A stretch of DNA of 64,000 nucleotides from Candidatus Zhuqueibacterota bacterium (GTDB lineage: Bacteria; Zhuqueibacterota; Zhuqueibacteria; Oceanimicrobiales; Oceanimicrobiaceae): contig JAJDAD010000092.1 in NCBI GenBank assembly GCA_029262055.1, forward strand, positions 296,641 to 360,640. The letters run 5' to 3'. The stretch's first letter is position 1. Each line of letters opens with the position of its first letter. This document shows positions 19,410 to 28,061 of this stretch, in pieces. Position numbers and translations under genes: made by a program. The notes below the pieces were generated by a model, which was not told the DNA's origin, did not search any database, and worked only from the letters and a program-made list of their open reading frames with translations.

Positions 19410-20642
19410 TTGAAGGTTGACTCCATCACAGATATACTCAAACAGCTTCTGAAAGCACAAGTTGTGGGCGTGCTCTTCTTGCTTGCTAGCGTTGGCTCCG
19501 GTTGTCGTAGTGACAGGCCGCTGGAGTTTGATTTGCTCACGGACCCAAATGACCGTGGGCGGGTCGACAGCACAGTCGTCGCGAACCTGATCCAGGAAAC
19601 GAGTTTTGGCGATACGTTGACCGCGACCGGGGTGAGTCCTTTCCTGGAGTTAGGACAACTGGACAACACCAGTACGCGTGTTTTGCTCAGGTTCAGATCC
19701 GTACCTGACAGCATCACGATTTCAAAAGCAACTCTGATACTGGACACCAATACAATCTACTCGACTGGTGAAAACAGGTCTGTTTTCCCGGCAACGGTAC
19801 ATCGGGTCAGAGAAGATTGGGTTGAACGTTCGGTTACTGGCGAGAATTTTGGCAATTCTTTTGATGCCAGCCCGTTGTCCGAAGCCACTATCCTTTCGAT
19901 CGGGGCAGATTTTTCGGAATCAGATTCACTTTTTATCGAATCCATTCGTTTCGAGTTCGATGATACCGGCCTGCAGTTGGTACGTGGGTGGGTCGACACA
20001 ACGCGCGGCGATAACTTCGGCATCATTATACAGCATGGGGCGGGCAGCGATTTTATCAAGGAGTTTCTGTCGCGGAACGGTTTAGTCAATCAACCGCGTC
20101 TGGAGCTTGAATCCCTGACCTCCTCAGGCGTTGACACTACTATTTCTGTCGCCACCGAAGATGCCACGATCGTTACCAGGACGGGTGGCGTTCCTGCGGA
20201 GCCATTGTTCATTGACGACCTGCAGAGCCTGCAAACTGTTCTCAATTTTGACCTTTCCTCCATTCCCCGGGAATCATCCATAAATGACGCGACTCTGGAG
20301 CTTACTATTGACCGTGATGAATCAAGAATTAAGGTGAGTGGGTACGTCTTTCAAATAGATAGACTGGCGGAGGCGTTTGCGGGCCCAGGCGCCCTGCAGG
20401 TCGACTCCGACCTGGGCGCCATAAGTCAGATTGTCAACAACACCACGACCACGCTCTCGATTCCAGTCCCAGGCCTGGTACAATTTTGGATCTCCGAGAA
20501 TGTTCCAAACCATGGCATGCTGCTGAGAACGAGCAACCCCGGCCGTGATGCATCCAAACTTGTTTTCAGGTCCAATGCGACGGATCCCACACTGGGACCC
20601 AGGCTAATTATTCATTTTTCAAGCGCGCCGACCGCGCAGTAA
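19410..20642 (+). CDS. Exported lipoprotein with two DNRLRE-like repeats
   Basis: No enzyme function is recognisable. The N-terminus is a lipoprotein signal peptide, with a hydrophobic stretch ending in ASVGSGC (lipid-attachment Cys at residue 32 from this start). The rest is two tandem beta-rich modules, roughly residues 50-230 and 255-405. Both show the pattern of DNRLRE/CBM96-type domains: L.F.LS.IP....I..ATLEL, then V..W, then GI.L and a terminal PRL.L. Such domains are usual on secreted or surface proteins of FCB-type bacteria. TTG at 19410 follows AAGGA by eight bases; TTG at 19389 would add seven residues. It lies 15 bases before a barrel protein, suggesting a surface pair. Confidence 0.8.
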   Translation: MKVDSITDILKQLLKAQVVGVLFLLASVGSGCRSDRPLEFDLLTDPNDRGRVDSTVVANLIQETSFGDTLTATGVSPFLELGQLDNTSTRVLLRFRSVPDSITISKATLILDTNTIYSTGENRSVFPATVHRVREDWVERSVTGENFGNSFDASPLSEATILSIGADFSESDSLFIESIRFEFDDTGLQLVRGWVDTTRGDNFGIIIQHGAGSDFIKEFLSRNGLVNQPRLELESLTSSGVDTTISVATEDATIVTRTGGVPAEPLFIDDLQSLQTVLNFDLSSIPRESSINDATLELTIDRDESRIKVSGYVFQIDRLAEAFAGPGALQVDSDLGAISQIVNNTTTTLSIPVPGLVQFWISENVPNHGMLLRTSNPGRDASKLVFRSNATDPTLGPRLIIHFSSAPTAQ

Positions 20643-20657
20643 CCAGGTCATTGAACT

Positions 20658-21872
20658 ATGTCCACAACCGTCAAATACCTTCAGATTCTGGTCATAACCG
20701 CAGGATTTTTCTTTTGCTGCATCGGGAACGGTGTGGCACAATCGTTTTATTCGCAACGTGGTCTGGGAACGATCAATTATTTTGTGAGCGGTCAAAGTGT
20801 TGGTATGGGGGGCGTCGGACTTGCAGTCTCTGACAGGCTAACCGTGAACTATCTAAACCCAGCCGCCCTCGTGTCATTGCCCGCAACGTTCATCTCAGGC
20901 AATTTTAGACATGAAGGCACCAACCTGAAAGGCCAGCAGCAAGATGGCTCTCTATCTCGCACAAATGTGGCCGGAGTGCAATTTCACCTGCCGCTGAAGA
21001 GAGAAAAAATCTCTTTTGCAATTGCGCTTTTACCGTTTAGTACCGTTGAGTACCAATTTCAAGGCTTGGGTAGTATCGGCAACGACGGATTCACAGAAAC
21101 CGTTTCCGGCGCCGGTGGACTGAACACAGCTTCTGTCAGTTTGGCGGTTCGGCCCTGGCCGAAGCTATCTCTGGGAGCCAGTGGTTTGTTTTACTTCGGC
21201 AACGTCAGAAATGTGTGGCGTGTTGCTTTCGCTTCGGGTACCAAGCTCAACACTACACAGGAAGTGAACCAAAACCTCAATGCTGCGGGCATCCGGTTCG
21301 GGTTGCAGTGGCAGGTGACCAACGGCTGGCGTGTTGGGGGCGTGTTTTCACCGTCGACGACTTTACAGGTAGACCGGACTGTACTATTAGGCACCTTTGC
21401 CCAATTCAATGATTTTCTTGACCGGGACCTCGAAGTGCCGACTTCCTACGGAATGGGGACGTCGCTTTTGCTTGGCAAGAAACTTCTTATCGGGGCCGAC
21501 TACTATCTGCAGAGGTGGAGCAACTTCGGATCGGATGGCCTTGTCAATGACAGCCGGCGCTTCGCCGTCGGCGTTGAGTACTCCGGCCGCGGTCGGACGG
21601 TCAATAGTTCCTGGTTCAGCAGGTCCGCTGTTCGTGCGGGATTCTATATTCGCGACCTGGGCCTGGAAGATCCTATCGGGGAAAGCGTGACGGAAGCATT
21701 TGGTACGCTTGGCGTGGGTTTCCCGTTAAGGTGGACTGCAGCCCGTATCGACCTTGCACTTGAAGTCGGACAAAGAGGGTCGCTGTCGAGTAACCCGATC
21801 AGAGAAAATGTGATACGGTTTACGGGTAGTATTACGGCAGGAGAGGCGTGGTTTTTCCGGGGCCGGAGGTAA
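20658..21872 (+). CDS. Outer-membrane beta-barrel protein, PorV/FadL-like
   Basis: The 404-residue product has an N-terminal signal peptide (ILVITAGFFFCCIGNGVAQ, cleavage after residue 28). It then has the segment SVGMGGVGLAVSDRLTVNYLNPAAL, characteristic of PorV/PorQ and FadL (OmpP1) type barrels. Alternating amphipathic beta strands with aromatic ends run throughout (for example LSLGASGLFYFGNV, LLIGADYYLQRWSNFG). It ends in a charged GRR rather than the classical C-terminal Phe. In FCB bacteria this family includes the type IX secretion shuttle PorV and fatty-acid channels; which role applies here cannot be told. It is operonic with the preceding lipoprotein. Confidence 0.75.
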   Translation: MSTTVKYLQILVITAGFFFCCIGNGVAQSFYSQRGLGTINYFVSGQSVGMGGVGLAVSDRLTVNYLNPAALVSLPATFISGNFRHEGTNLKGQQQDGSLSRTNVAGVQFHLPLKREKISFAIALLPFSTVEYQFQGLGSIGNDGFTETVSGAGGLNTASVSLAVRPWPKLSLGASGLFYFGNVRNVWRVAFASGTKLNTTQEVNQNLNAAGIRFGLQWQVTNGWRVGGVFSPSTTLQVDRTVLLGTFAQFNDFLDRDLEVPTSYGMGTSLLLGKKLLIGADYYLQRWSNFGSDGLVNDSRRFAVGVEYSGRGRTVNSSWFSRSAVRAGFYIRDLGLEDPIGESVTEAFGTLGVGFPLRWTAARIDLALEVGQRGSLSSNPIRENVIRFTGSITAGEAWFFRGRR

Positions 21873-21886
21873 CTCAGACAATTCCC

Positions 21887-21915
21887 TTGCATCTTTTGGG
21901 GCTAAATGTTACTAT
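21887..21915 (+). promoter_or_regulatory. Weak candidate promoter before the TPR gene
   Basis: TTGCAT and TACTAT lie 17 bases apart, about 100 bases upstream of the TPR-protein start, in the 144-base gap after the barrel gene. The -10 matches in four of six positions, the -35 in three. Read-through from hut is equally possible. Confidence 0.25.
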
Positions 21916-22016
21916 TTCTTTAAACAAGGTGATCTTGTCTTGAAATCCTTGCTTCGGGGTAAAAGTCCGCATCTGTTTCCTAACTTTTTGAATGAATTAC
22001 TCGGGAGGTAACCACA

Positions 22017-23291
22017 GTGAACAGGGCAAAAAATCTCAGTAAAGCCATACGTGTTCTTGGGGGTTTGGGAATTCTGCTACTTTCTCTAACTCTTGTGGTA
22101 GGACCCTCGCACGAGTTATACGCCAAGAAGAAGAAAAAGAAAAAGAAGGGGCAGGAAGAAGTCGATCCCGCGGTAGCCAAAAAGAAATACGTTTTTGAGT
22201 TGAACAAGAACTGGAGTTTCGGCTACGAAAACTACAAAAACAAACAGTACGATCGCGCTGCCAAGTATCTGGGTGTAGTGGCCGCAATAGATACGATCGA
22301 TAAATTTCCGAAAGTTTATCGTTACCTGGGTGACAGTTATTTCAAGTTGAATAATGTAGATAGCGCGCAAGTCGTTTTCGAGATCGGAACTGCCAAATAT
22401 CCGGAAGACGTTCATTTGCACCGGATGATTGGTTTCATCAAGTCGCAGAGGGAGCAGATCGGTGACGCAATTGCTTCATACGAAAGAGTCCTTGAGCTGG
22501 AACCGGAATCAATAGGCGACTGGAAGCTGATCGCCTCCCTTTATGTGAAGGAAGACCAAATCGAGGATGCCATAAATGCCTACGATAAGGTCCTGGAGCT
22601 TGCCCCGGAGGACATCGACGCCCAGAACAACAAGGCCAGCCTTCTGGGGTCAATCGGCGACGTTGAGGGCGTCATCGAAAGCAAGGAAAAGCAACGAGCA
22701 CAGGATCCACATAACGGCCGCGTTCGATTCGAACTCGGTGAATTGTACTTCCGTAGCGACAATTTTGATAAGTCCATTGAAGTGTTCAATGAGTGCCTGG
22801 CAATATCTCCAAACGATGTGGTGGTAATTGAGTATGTTGCCAAATCTTATATAAGTTTAGAGAGATATGATAAGGCAATTGTAGAGTACAAGAAGATATT
22901 GGAGATTGAACCCGGGGACATGAAAACTATGGCTGCAATTAGTCGTGCATACAAGGATCTTGGCCGATTCACGAGTGCACGCACTTACGCAAGAAAGGCG
23001 CTAGCCGTAGACCGGAGTTATGGCCTGGCGTGGATCGCTCTCGGCGAAGCCTACGAGGCGTCCGCGGAAAGATGTGTCGACCAAAAAGATGGCAAGGTCG
23101 AGTTCAATGACAAACTCGTCTATGAGCTTGCTGCGGCCCAATACCGGAGGGCTGCCAAGGATCTTGCTTTCAAACAGGATGCGGATCGGCATTTGAGTTT
23201 CTTGCAGGGTGCCCTGCCGACTAAAGAAGATAAATTTATGCACAAAGGCGAAACCAAGCCTACGGGCGATTGCTACAAATGGCTGAACTAA
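22017..23291 (+). CDS. Exported TPR protein with N-terminal lysine tract
   Basis: The 424 residues start (GTG, after GGGAGG) with a signal-like hydrophobic segment (about residues 14-32). A run of eight lysines follows from about residue 38, then about nine TPR-type helical repeats from residue 65 to 320. Repeats such as GDAIASYERVLELEPESIGDW and DKAIVEYKKILEIEPGDMKTM are clear. TPR proteins scaffold protein complexes; the signal predicts a periplasmic or membrane-anchored location. The polylysine just after the presumed cleavage point is unusual. It follows the lipoprotein and barrel genes and may belong to the same envelope assembly, but no specific function can be given. Confidence 0.7.
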   Translation: MNRAKNLSKAIRVLGGLGILLLSLTLVVGPSHELYAKKKKKKKKGQEEVDPAVAKKKYVFELNKNWSFGYENYKNKQYDRAAKYLGVVAAIDTIDKFPKVYRYLGDSYFKLNNVDSAQVVFEIGTAKYPEDVHLHRMIGFIKSQREQIGDAIASYERVLELEPESIGDWKLIASLYVKEDQIEDAINAYDKVLELAPEDIDAQNNKASLLGSIGDVEGVIESKEKQRAQDPHNGRVRFELGELYFRSDNFDKSIEVFNECLAISPNDVVVIEYVAKSYISLERYDKAIVEYKKILEIEPGDMKTMAAISRAYKDLGRFTSARTYARKALAVDRSYGLAWIALGEAYEASAERCVDQKDGKVEFNDKLVYELAAAQYRRAAKDLAFKQDADRHLSFLQGALPTKEDKFMHKGETKPTGDCYKWLN

Positions 23292-23332
23292 GGTGTTGGT
23301 TGGGTTACTACGAATGATTTTGAGGGCCCAAT

Positions 23333-24628
23333 TTGCGTAATCTGAATGAGGTAGACCCGGAGCTGTATCAGGCTGTCATCAGCGAGACCAATCGCCAAAA
23401 CAACACGCTTGAGCTAATCGCTTCTGAAAATTTTGTCAGTCGTGCTGTGTTGCAAGCTGCCGGGCAGGTAATGACCAACAAGTATGCAGAGGGGTATCCC
23501 GGTAAACGCTATTACGGCGGATGCGAGTTTGTCGACATTGCCGAGACCTTGGCTTGCGAACGCGCCAAAGAACTGTTCGGTGCGGAATATGCGAATGTTC
23601 AGCCGCATTCCGGCTCCCAGGCAAATATCGCAGCCTATTTTTCCGTGCTAAATCCCGGTGACAGGATTCTGGGCATGGACCTGGCCCACGGCGGTCATTT
23701 GACCCATGGCAGCCCCGTCAATTTTTCAGGCAGAATTTTTGATGTTCACTTCTACGGCGTTGATGAGAAGAGCGGCTGCCTTGACCTCAATCAGGTGGAG
23801 GATGTCGCCAGCCGTGCACGCCCAAAACTGATCATCACAGGCGCCAGTGCTTATTCCCGGGCCATTGACTACGCGGGCTTTCGGCAAATTGCAGAGAAAG
23901 TAGGAGCATACCTGCTTTGTGACATGGCGCATCCGGCGGGATTGATCGCGGCGGGCGTTTTGCCCAGCCCCATAGCTCATTGTCATTTCGTTACAACCAC
24001 AACGCACAAAACTCTGCGCGGCCCCAGAGGTGGGATGATTCTCATCGGAAAAGATGGTGAGAACGACTTGGGTATCTCCACTCCAAAAGGACGCGTGAAG
24101 CTGTGGTCGGAGGTCGTGAATTCGAATGTTTTTCCGGGCTTCCAGGGTGGTCCTTTGATGCATATCATTGCCGCCAAGGCGGTGGCCTTTAAAGAAGCCC
24201 TGGCACCATCATTTAAAGAATATGCCGGACAGGTCGTCAGGAATGCGCAAACGCTTGCCAATAAGATGGTGGAGCTGGGCTATGATATCGTTTCCGGAGG
24301 CACGGATTCACACGTAATGTTGATAGACCTGAGGAATAAGGGTCTAACAGGTAAGGTTGCCGAGGCACGTTTGGAGCGGGCTGGCTTAACCGTTAACAAG
24401 AACATGGTTCCGTTCGACACGCAAAGCCCGTTCGTCACCAGCGGCATCAGAGTCGGGACTCCGGCCTTAACCACCCGCGGAATGGGAGAGCCTGAGATGG
24501 AGCAAATCGCAGCCTCTATGGACCGCATATTGTCCGACATAGAAAATGACTCTGTTCTGGCGGCCGTGCAATCTGCAGTCCGTGACCTATGTAGCAATTT
24601 TCCTCTATACCCGGTGGAAGAAAACTAG
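23333..24628 (+). CDS. glyA: Serine hydroxymethyltransferase
   Basis: GlyA is a cytosolic PLP enzyme that interconverts serine and glycine with transfer of a one-carbon unit to tetrahydrofolate. The 431 residues are full length. The PLP lysine is K226 in [15 protein letters not shown]. The folate and substrate motifs LIASENF (about residues 28-34), [13 protein letters not shown] and the C-terminal TTRGMGE are intact. The start is TTG after GAGGG. nrdR follows 12 bases later, a pairing seen in many bacteria, which links one-carbon and deoxynucleotide supply. Confidence 0.98.
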   Translation: MRNLNEVDPELYQAVISETNRQNNTLELIASENFVSRAVLQAAGQVMTNKYAEGYPGKRYYGGCEFVDIAETLACERAKELFGAEYANVQPHSGSQANIAAYFSVLNPGDRILGMDLAHGGHLTHGSPVNFSGRIFDVHFYGVDEKSGCLDLNQVEDVASRARPKLIITGASAYSRAIDYAGFRQIAEKVGAYLLCDMAHPAGLIAAGVLPSPIAHCHFVTTTTHKTLRGPRGGMILIGKDGENDLGISTPKGRVKLWSEVVNSNVFPGFQGGPLMHIIAAKAVAFKEALAPSFKEYAGQVVRNAQTLANKMVELGYDIVSGGTDSHVMLIDLRNKGLTGKVAEARLERAGLTVNKNMVPFDTQSPFVTSGIRVGTPALTTRGMGEPEMEQIAASMDRILSDIENDSVLAAVQSAVRDLCSNFPLYPVEEN

Positions 24629-24640
24629 AACGAGTGCTTC

Positions 24641-25090
24641 ATGCGATGCCCGTTTTGCAGGTTTGATGACAGCAAGGTCATCGATTCAAGGTCAAGCAGT
24701 GAGGGCCGAATCGTCAGGCGCCGTCGTGAATGCTTGCAGTGCAGCCGGCGTTTTACCACCAAAGAACATGTTGAGGAATCCCCATTGATGGTGGTGAAGT
24801 CAGATGGCCGGCGGCAGGCATACGACCAGGAAAAGCTCAAACAGAGCCTCATTATAGCCTGTAAAAAGCGTCCTATCCCCACCTCAAAGCTAGATGACAT
24901 AGTCATCAAAATCGAAGTCGATCTTCGAGATGATTCTCAAGAAGAGATAGCGTCCAGGGCAATCGGTGAGTTGGTCATGAGTTACCTGCGCAATCTTGAC
25001 GATGTTGCCTACGTAAGATTTGCTTCTGTCTACCGAAATTTTCAAGATCCAAAAGAATTTATGAGTGAGTTGCAGGAGTTAAACAGATAA
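24641..25090 (+). CDS. nrdR: Transcriptional repressor NrdR
   Basis: NrdR represses ribonucleotide reductase genes by sensing ATP/dATP. The 149 residues have the N-terminal zinc ribbon (C3, C6, C31, C34, in MRCPFC and RRECLQC) and an ATP-cone domain from about residue 45 (VVKSDGRRQAYDQEKL...). The length and architecture match the family. No nrd genes or certain NrdR boxes are seen in this window. It is co-oriented with glyA and tatC. Confidence 0.97.
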   Translation: MRCPFCRFDDSKVIDSRSSSEGRIVRRRRECLQCSRRFTTKEHVEESPLMVVKSDGRRQAYDQEKLKQSLIIACKKRPIPTSKLDDIVIKIEVDLRDDSQEEIASRAIGELVMSYLRNLDDVAYVRFASVYRNFQDPKEFMSELQELNR

Positions 25091-25119
25091 CGTACTCTGA
25101 CATGATTTCGGGGTACACG

Positions 25120-25166
25120 AGCAGATAAGTGACCGTATGGACAGGAGCGGGGCTATCTGCTTTTTT
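25120..25166 (+). terminator. Possible terminator hairpin between nrdR and tatC
   Basis: An exact eight-base inverted repeat (AGCAGATA and TATCTGCT) with a long 26-base loop is followed by a T run. The long loop makes it a weak terminator at best; it may equally be a leader structure ahead of tatC. Confidence 0.3.
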
Positions 25167-25185
25167 GTGCAAAATTTCTCCCACT

Positions 25186-25941
25186 ATGACTGAAAAATCA
25201 ACAATCGGCGAAATGCCGTTTCTCGACCATCTGGAAGAACTGCGCTGGTGCCTTATCAAGGCCGTCATTTCAGTGGTTGTCACCAGCATCGGTATTTATT
25301 TCTTCTCAGAATGGGTACTCAATCTGTTGGTGAGGCCATACAATGACGCGCTAAAGGCGCTGGGTTCCACGGAAACGCAGAAATTGATCTTTCTTAACCC
25401 GACTGGTGGTTTCATGATCCGGGTTAAGCTTTCTGTCTTTGTGGGTTTGCTGGTTTCGCTCCCCGTGGTGTTTTTTCAATTCTGGAAATTTATCGGTCCG
25501 GGGCTGCTCAGCAGCGAGAAAAAGTTCATCCCGGCCATAGTTTTTTTCTCGACCTTCTGTTTCCTGGCCGGGGCAGCGTTTTGCTATTACGTCGTGCTGC
25601 ATTTTGGCTTGCGGTTTCTATTGAGCTTCCAGACCGCTGACCTGGTTGCGACCATATCCGTCAATGAGTACTTGCAGTTCATAACCATGCTTATCTTTGT
25701 GTTCGGACTCATTTTTGAACTGCCGATTCTATCGTTTTTTCTGACCAAAATTGGTCTTGTTACACCGCCCTTCCTGAGACACTACCGGCGTCATGGCATC
25801 GTTGGGATGGTGATTCTGTCGGCCATAATCACCCCTCCGGACATTTTTACTCAGTTGCTACTTGCCGCGCCACTTGTGCTGCTTTATGAAATAAGCATAA
25901 TAGTCTCAGGGATAGCCCTCAAGAAACCGAAAATCGAGTAG
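25186..25941 (+). CDS. tatC: Sec-independent translocase subunit TatC
   Basis: TatC is the inner-membrane receptor for twin-arginine signal peptides. From this ATG the protein is 251 residues and begins MTEKSTIGEMPFLDHLEELR, the family N-terminus with the conserved cytoplasmic FLDHLEELR contact site. Six transmembrane helices follow, with PE-type loop residues and GLIFELPI near the fourth. The frame is open back to a GTG at 25129, but that would add 19 untypical residues across a hairpin. No convincing ribosome binding site precedes either start. tatA/tatB are not nearby. Confidence 0.93.
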   Translation: MTEKSTIGEMPFLDHLEELRWCLIKAVISVVVTSIGIYFFSEWVLNLLVRPYNDALKALGSTETQKLIFLNPTGGFMIRVKLSVFVGLLVSLPVVFFQFWKFIGPGLLSSEKKFIPAIVFFSTFCFLAGAAFCYYVVLHFGLRFLLSFQTADLVATISVNEYLQFITMLIFVFGLIFELPILSFFLTKIGLVTPPFLRHYRRHGIVGMVILSAIITPPDIFTQLLLAAPLVLLYEISIIVSGIALKKPKIE

Positions 25942-25981
25942 AACAATGTCCTCTCTTTTTTACTTTTCCGGAGACAATTAA

Positions 25982-26536
25982 GTGGCCATTAAGCCTGATA
26001 CCTGGATAAAACGGATGGCTTTAGAGGAAGGCATGATAGAGCCCTTTGTCTCCGATCAGGTGCGGGAGGGCGTCATTTCTTACGGCCTGTCGTCGTACGG
26101 TTATGATGTCCGAATCGCGGACGAGTACAAGGTTTTTACCAACCTGAATTCAACCACGGTCGATCCTAAGAACTTTGACCGCAAGTCCTTTGTTGACTTC
26201 AAGGGGGAGGTTTGTATCATTCCACCTAACTCATTTGCACTTGGCAGGACGGTGGAGTACTTCCGGATTCCGCGGCAAGCTATGACGATTTGTGTGGGCA
26301 AGTCAACGTATGCGCGTTGTGGCATAATCACCAATGTCACGCCACTTGAGCCCGGTTGGGAAGGCCATGTCACGCTTGAGATCTCCAACACGACTCCCTT
26401 GCCTGCAAAAATCTACTCCGGAGAAGGAATTGCGCAGATTTTGTTTTTCGAAAGTGATGAGGAATGTGCGGCTTCCTATCGCGACAAAAAGGGGAAGTAT
26501 CAGGGCCAGCGCGGTGTTACCCTGCCAAAACTCTAA
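25982..26536 (+). CDS. dcd: dCTP deaminase
   Basis: Dcd deaminates dCTP to dUTP for thymidylate synthesis. The 184-residue protein has the trimeric dUTPase-like fold, with S.YGYDVR (about residues 38-45), the catalytic Glu segment [38 protein letters not shown], and the nucleotide-closing [11 protein letters not shown] at the C-terminus. The start is GTG after GGAGA. Bifunctional dCTP deaminase/dUTPase versions exist; from motifs alone the monofunctional form is the simplest reading. It precedes three hydrolase genes that may be co-transcribed. Confidence 0.95.
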   Translation: MAIKPDTWIKRMALEEGMIEPFVSDQVREGVISYGLSSYGYDVRIADEYKVFTNLNSTTVDPKNFDRKSFVDFKGEVCIIPPNSFALGRTVEYFRIPRQAMTICVGKSTYARCGIITNVTPLEPGWEGHVTLEISNTTPLPAKIYSGEGIAQILFFESDEECAASYRDKKGKYQGQRGVTLPKL

Positions 26537-26551
26537 ATCAGTGATATCGAA

Positions 26552-27406
26552 ATGAATCATCATTCGTGCTACGCTGATCTACATTTGCACACCAATCATT
26601 CCGACGGGTACTACTCCCCTCGTGACCTGGTTGACAAAGTAAGATCGCTTGGACTAAAGGCTGCGGCAATAACAGACCATGATGAAATCAGCGGGCTGCC
26701 GGACGCTATTCAATACGGCGAAAAGTGCGGTCTGGAACTTCTGGCCGGCGTAGAGCTAAGTGTCCATTTTCATGGCAAGGACATCCATATCCTGGGTTAT
26801 GGCTTTGATCCTGTGGATAAAGCTTTGGTTGAGTACCTTGCTGGGCTGCGGAATAATCGCATTGAGCGTGCACGCAAAACGGTGGATAAACTGACCGATT
26901 TGGGGCTCTACATTTCTTTCGACGAAGTAATCGAGGTAGCGGGATCCGGGTCAGTCGGTAGACCTCACGTTGCTAATGTTCTGCTTAAATATGGCCTGGT
27001 CAGCTCCTTTAAGGAGGCGTTCGACAAATACCTGGGTGATGGCAAGCCAGCAAATGTCAGGAAGCGGAGCGTGAAAATCGAAGAAGCTCTACAAATAATT
27101 GAGACGGCCGGTGGCGTTTGCTCTATCGCACACCCGGGGATTCAGATAGATGAGGCCGAGCTGATGGCTCTAATCAAGGCAGGCTGCAGTGCGCTCGAAG
27201 TTGTTCACCCCAAACACAATGAGGTGGATATGCAGTACTACCGCAAGGTAGCGGGCGAACATGGCCTACTCGAAACCGGTGGCTCAGACTTTCACGGAGG
27301 GCCGAAGGGGGAGGAGGCGATAGGGAAATACACTGTACCATGTGAGGTCGTTGAACATATCAAGAGCTCGTCACAATACCATCAATCGCGGATACAGGCG
27401 TCATGA
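26552..27406 (+). CDS. PHP-domain phosphoesterase (YciV/RNase AM-like)
   Basis: The 284-residue protein begins with the PHP metal site YADLHLHTNHSDG (about residues 6-18), then AITDHDE (about 43-49), a GVE motif, HILGYGF, the later IAHPG and the C-terminal GSDFHG. This arrangement matches the YciV/TrpH group, whose studied members are 5'-3' exonucleases or 3',5'-nucleotide bisphosphate phosphatases. The exact substrate here is unknown. Its stop overlaps the next start (ATGA), so it is coupled to a metallo-beta-lactamase-fold hydrolase. Confidence 0.88.
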   Translation: MNHHSCYADLHLHTNHSDGYYSPRDLVDKVRSLGLKAAAITDHDEISGLPDAIQYGEKCGLELLAGVELSVHFHGKDIHILGYGFDPVDKALVEYLAGLRNNRIERARKTVDKLTDLGLYISFDEVIEVAGSGSVGRPHVANVLLKYGLVSSFKEAFDKYLGDGKPANVRKRSVKIEEALQIIETAGGVCSIAHPGIQIDEAELMALIKAGCSALEVVHPKHNEVDMQYYRKVAGEHGLLETGGSDFHGGPKGEEAIGKYTVPCEVVEHIKSSSQYHQSRIQAS

Positions 27407-28026
27407 TTATCGACTGCATTGAAGTTGGAGCCTTTGCAGAAAACTGCTACCTGCTGGCGTGCGATGAGTCGCACGAAGGCGTTGTTGTAGACCCCGGTGA
27501 CGAGATTCCGAGAATCCTGCGGAAAATTGCGGAGCGTGCACTGCAAATGAAATATATCCTGCTTACGCATGGGCATCTGGACCATGTCAAAGAGGTTAGT
27601 GCGATCAAGGCCGAGCTCGGGGTTCCTGTGTTGATGCACGAGTCAGATCAGTTCCTGTTGGACAATCTGCCACAGCAGGCCGCCGCCTTTGGCCTGACCA
27701 CCGCCGGGATTCCACAGGTCGACAAGTATCTTCTGGAAGGGGATCAGGTTAGCTTTGGTCAAATAACGCTGTCAGTTCTGCATACTCCCGGACACTCGCC
27801 GGGAAGTGTTTCGTTTGTCGGAGAGGATATGGCTGTCGTTGGGGATGTGTTGTTCGCCGGCTCCATTGGCAGGACGGATTTGCCTGGCGGAAGTTTCCCC
27901 GTTCTAATCGAGACGATAAAGTCAAAATTGTTCCCGCTTGCAGACCACACTCGCATCTTTCCCGGTCATGGGCCGCCTACTTCCATCGGGCATGAACGCA
28001 AGCACAATCCGTTCTTGACTTCTTAA
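27403..28026 (+). CDS. Metallo-beta-lactamase-fold hydrolase (glyoxalase II-like)
   Basis: The 207-residue protein has the complete dinuclear metal site: H56-x-H58-x-D60-H61 in LTHGHLDH, then HTPGHSPGS, GDVLF and the C-terminal FPGHG. The compact size and the ending ..ERKHNPF place it with YcbL-type glyoxalase II-like hydrolases, which act on thioesters such as S-lactoylglutathione in tested cases. The substrate is not predictable, and lineages without glutathione often keep this gene. It is translationally coupled to the PHP gene and followed by an HD hydrolase. Confidence 0.88.
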   Translation: MIIDCIEVGAFAENCYLLACDESHEGVVVDPGDEIPRILRKIAERALQMKYILLTHGHLDHVKEVSAIKAELGVPVLMHESDQFLLDNLPQQAAAFGLTTAGIPQVDKYLLEGDQVSFGQITLSVLHTPGHSPGSVSFVGEDMAVVGDVLFAGSIGRTDLPGGSFPVLIETIKSKLFPLADHTRIFPGHGPPTSIGHERKHNPFLTS

Positions 28027-28061
28027 GCAGAAAACAAAGAAAATAGGAGATGAATGACAAG

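Noticed and set aside
22120..22160. Lysine-codon run as a microsatellite or frameshift site
   Set aside because: The frame continues intact into good TPR repeats on both sides; the run is reported as a protein feature instead.
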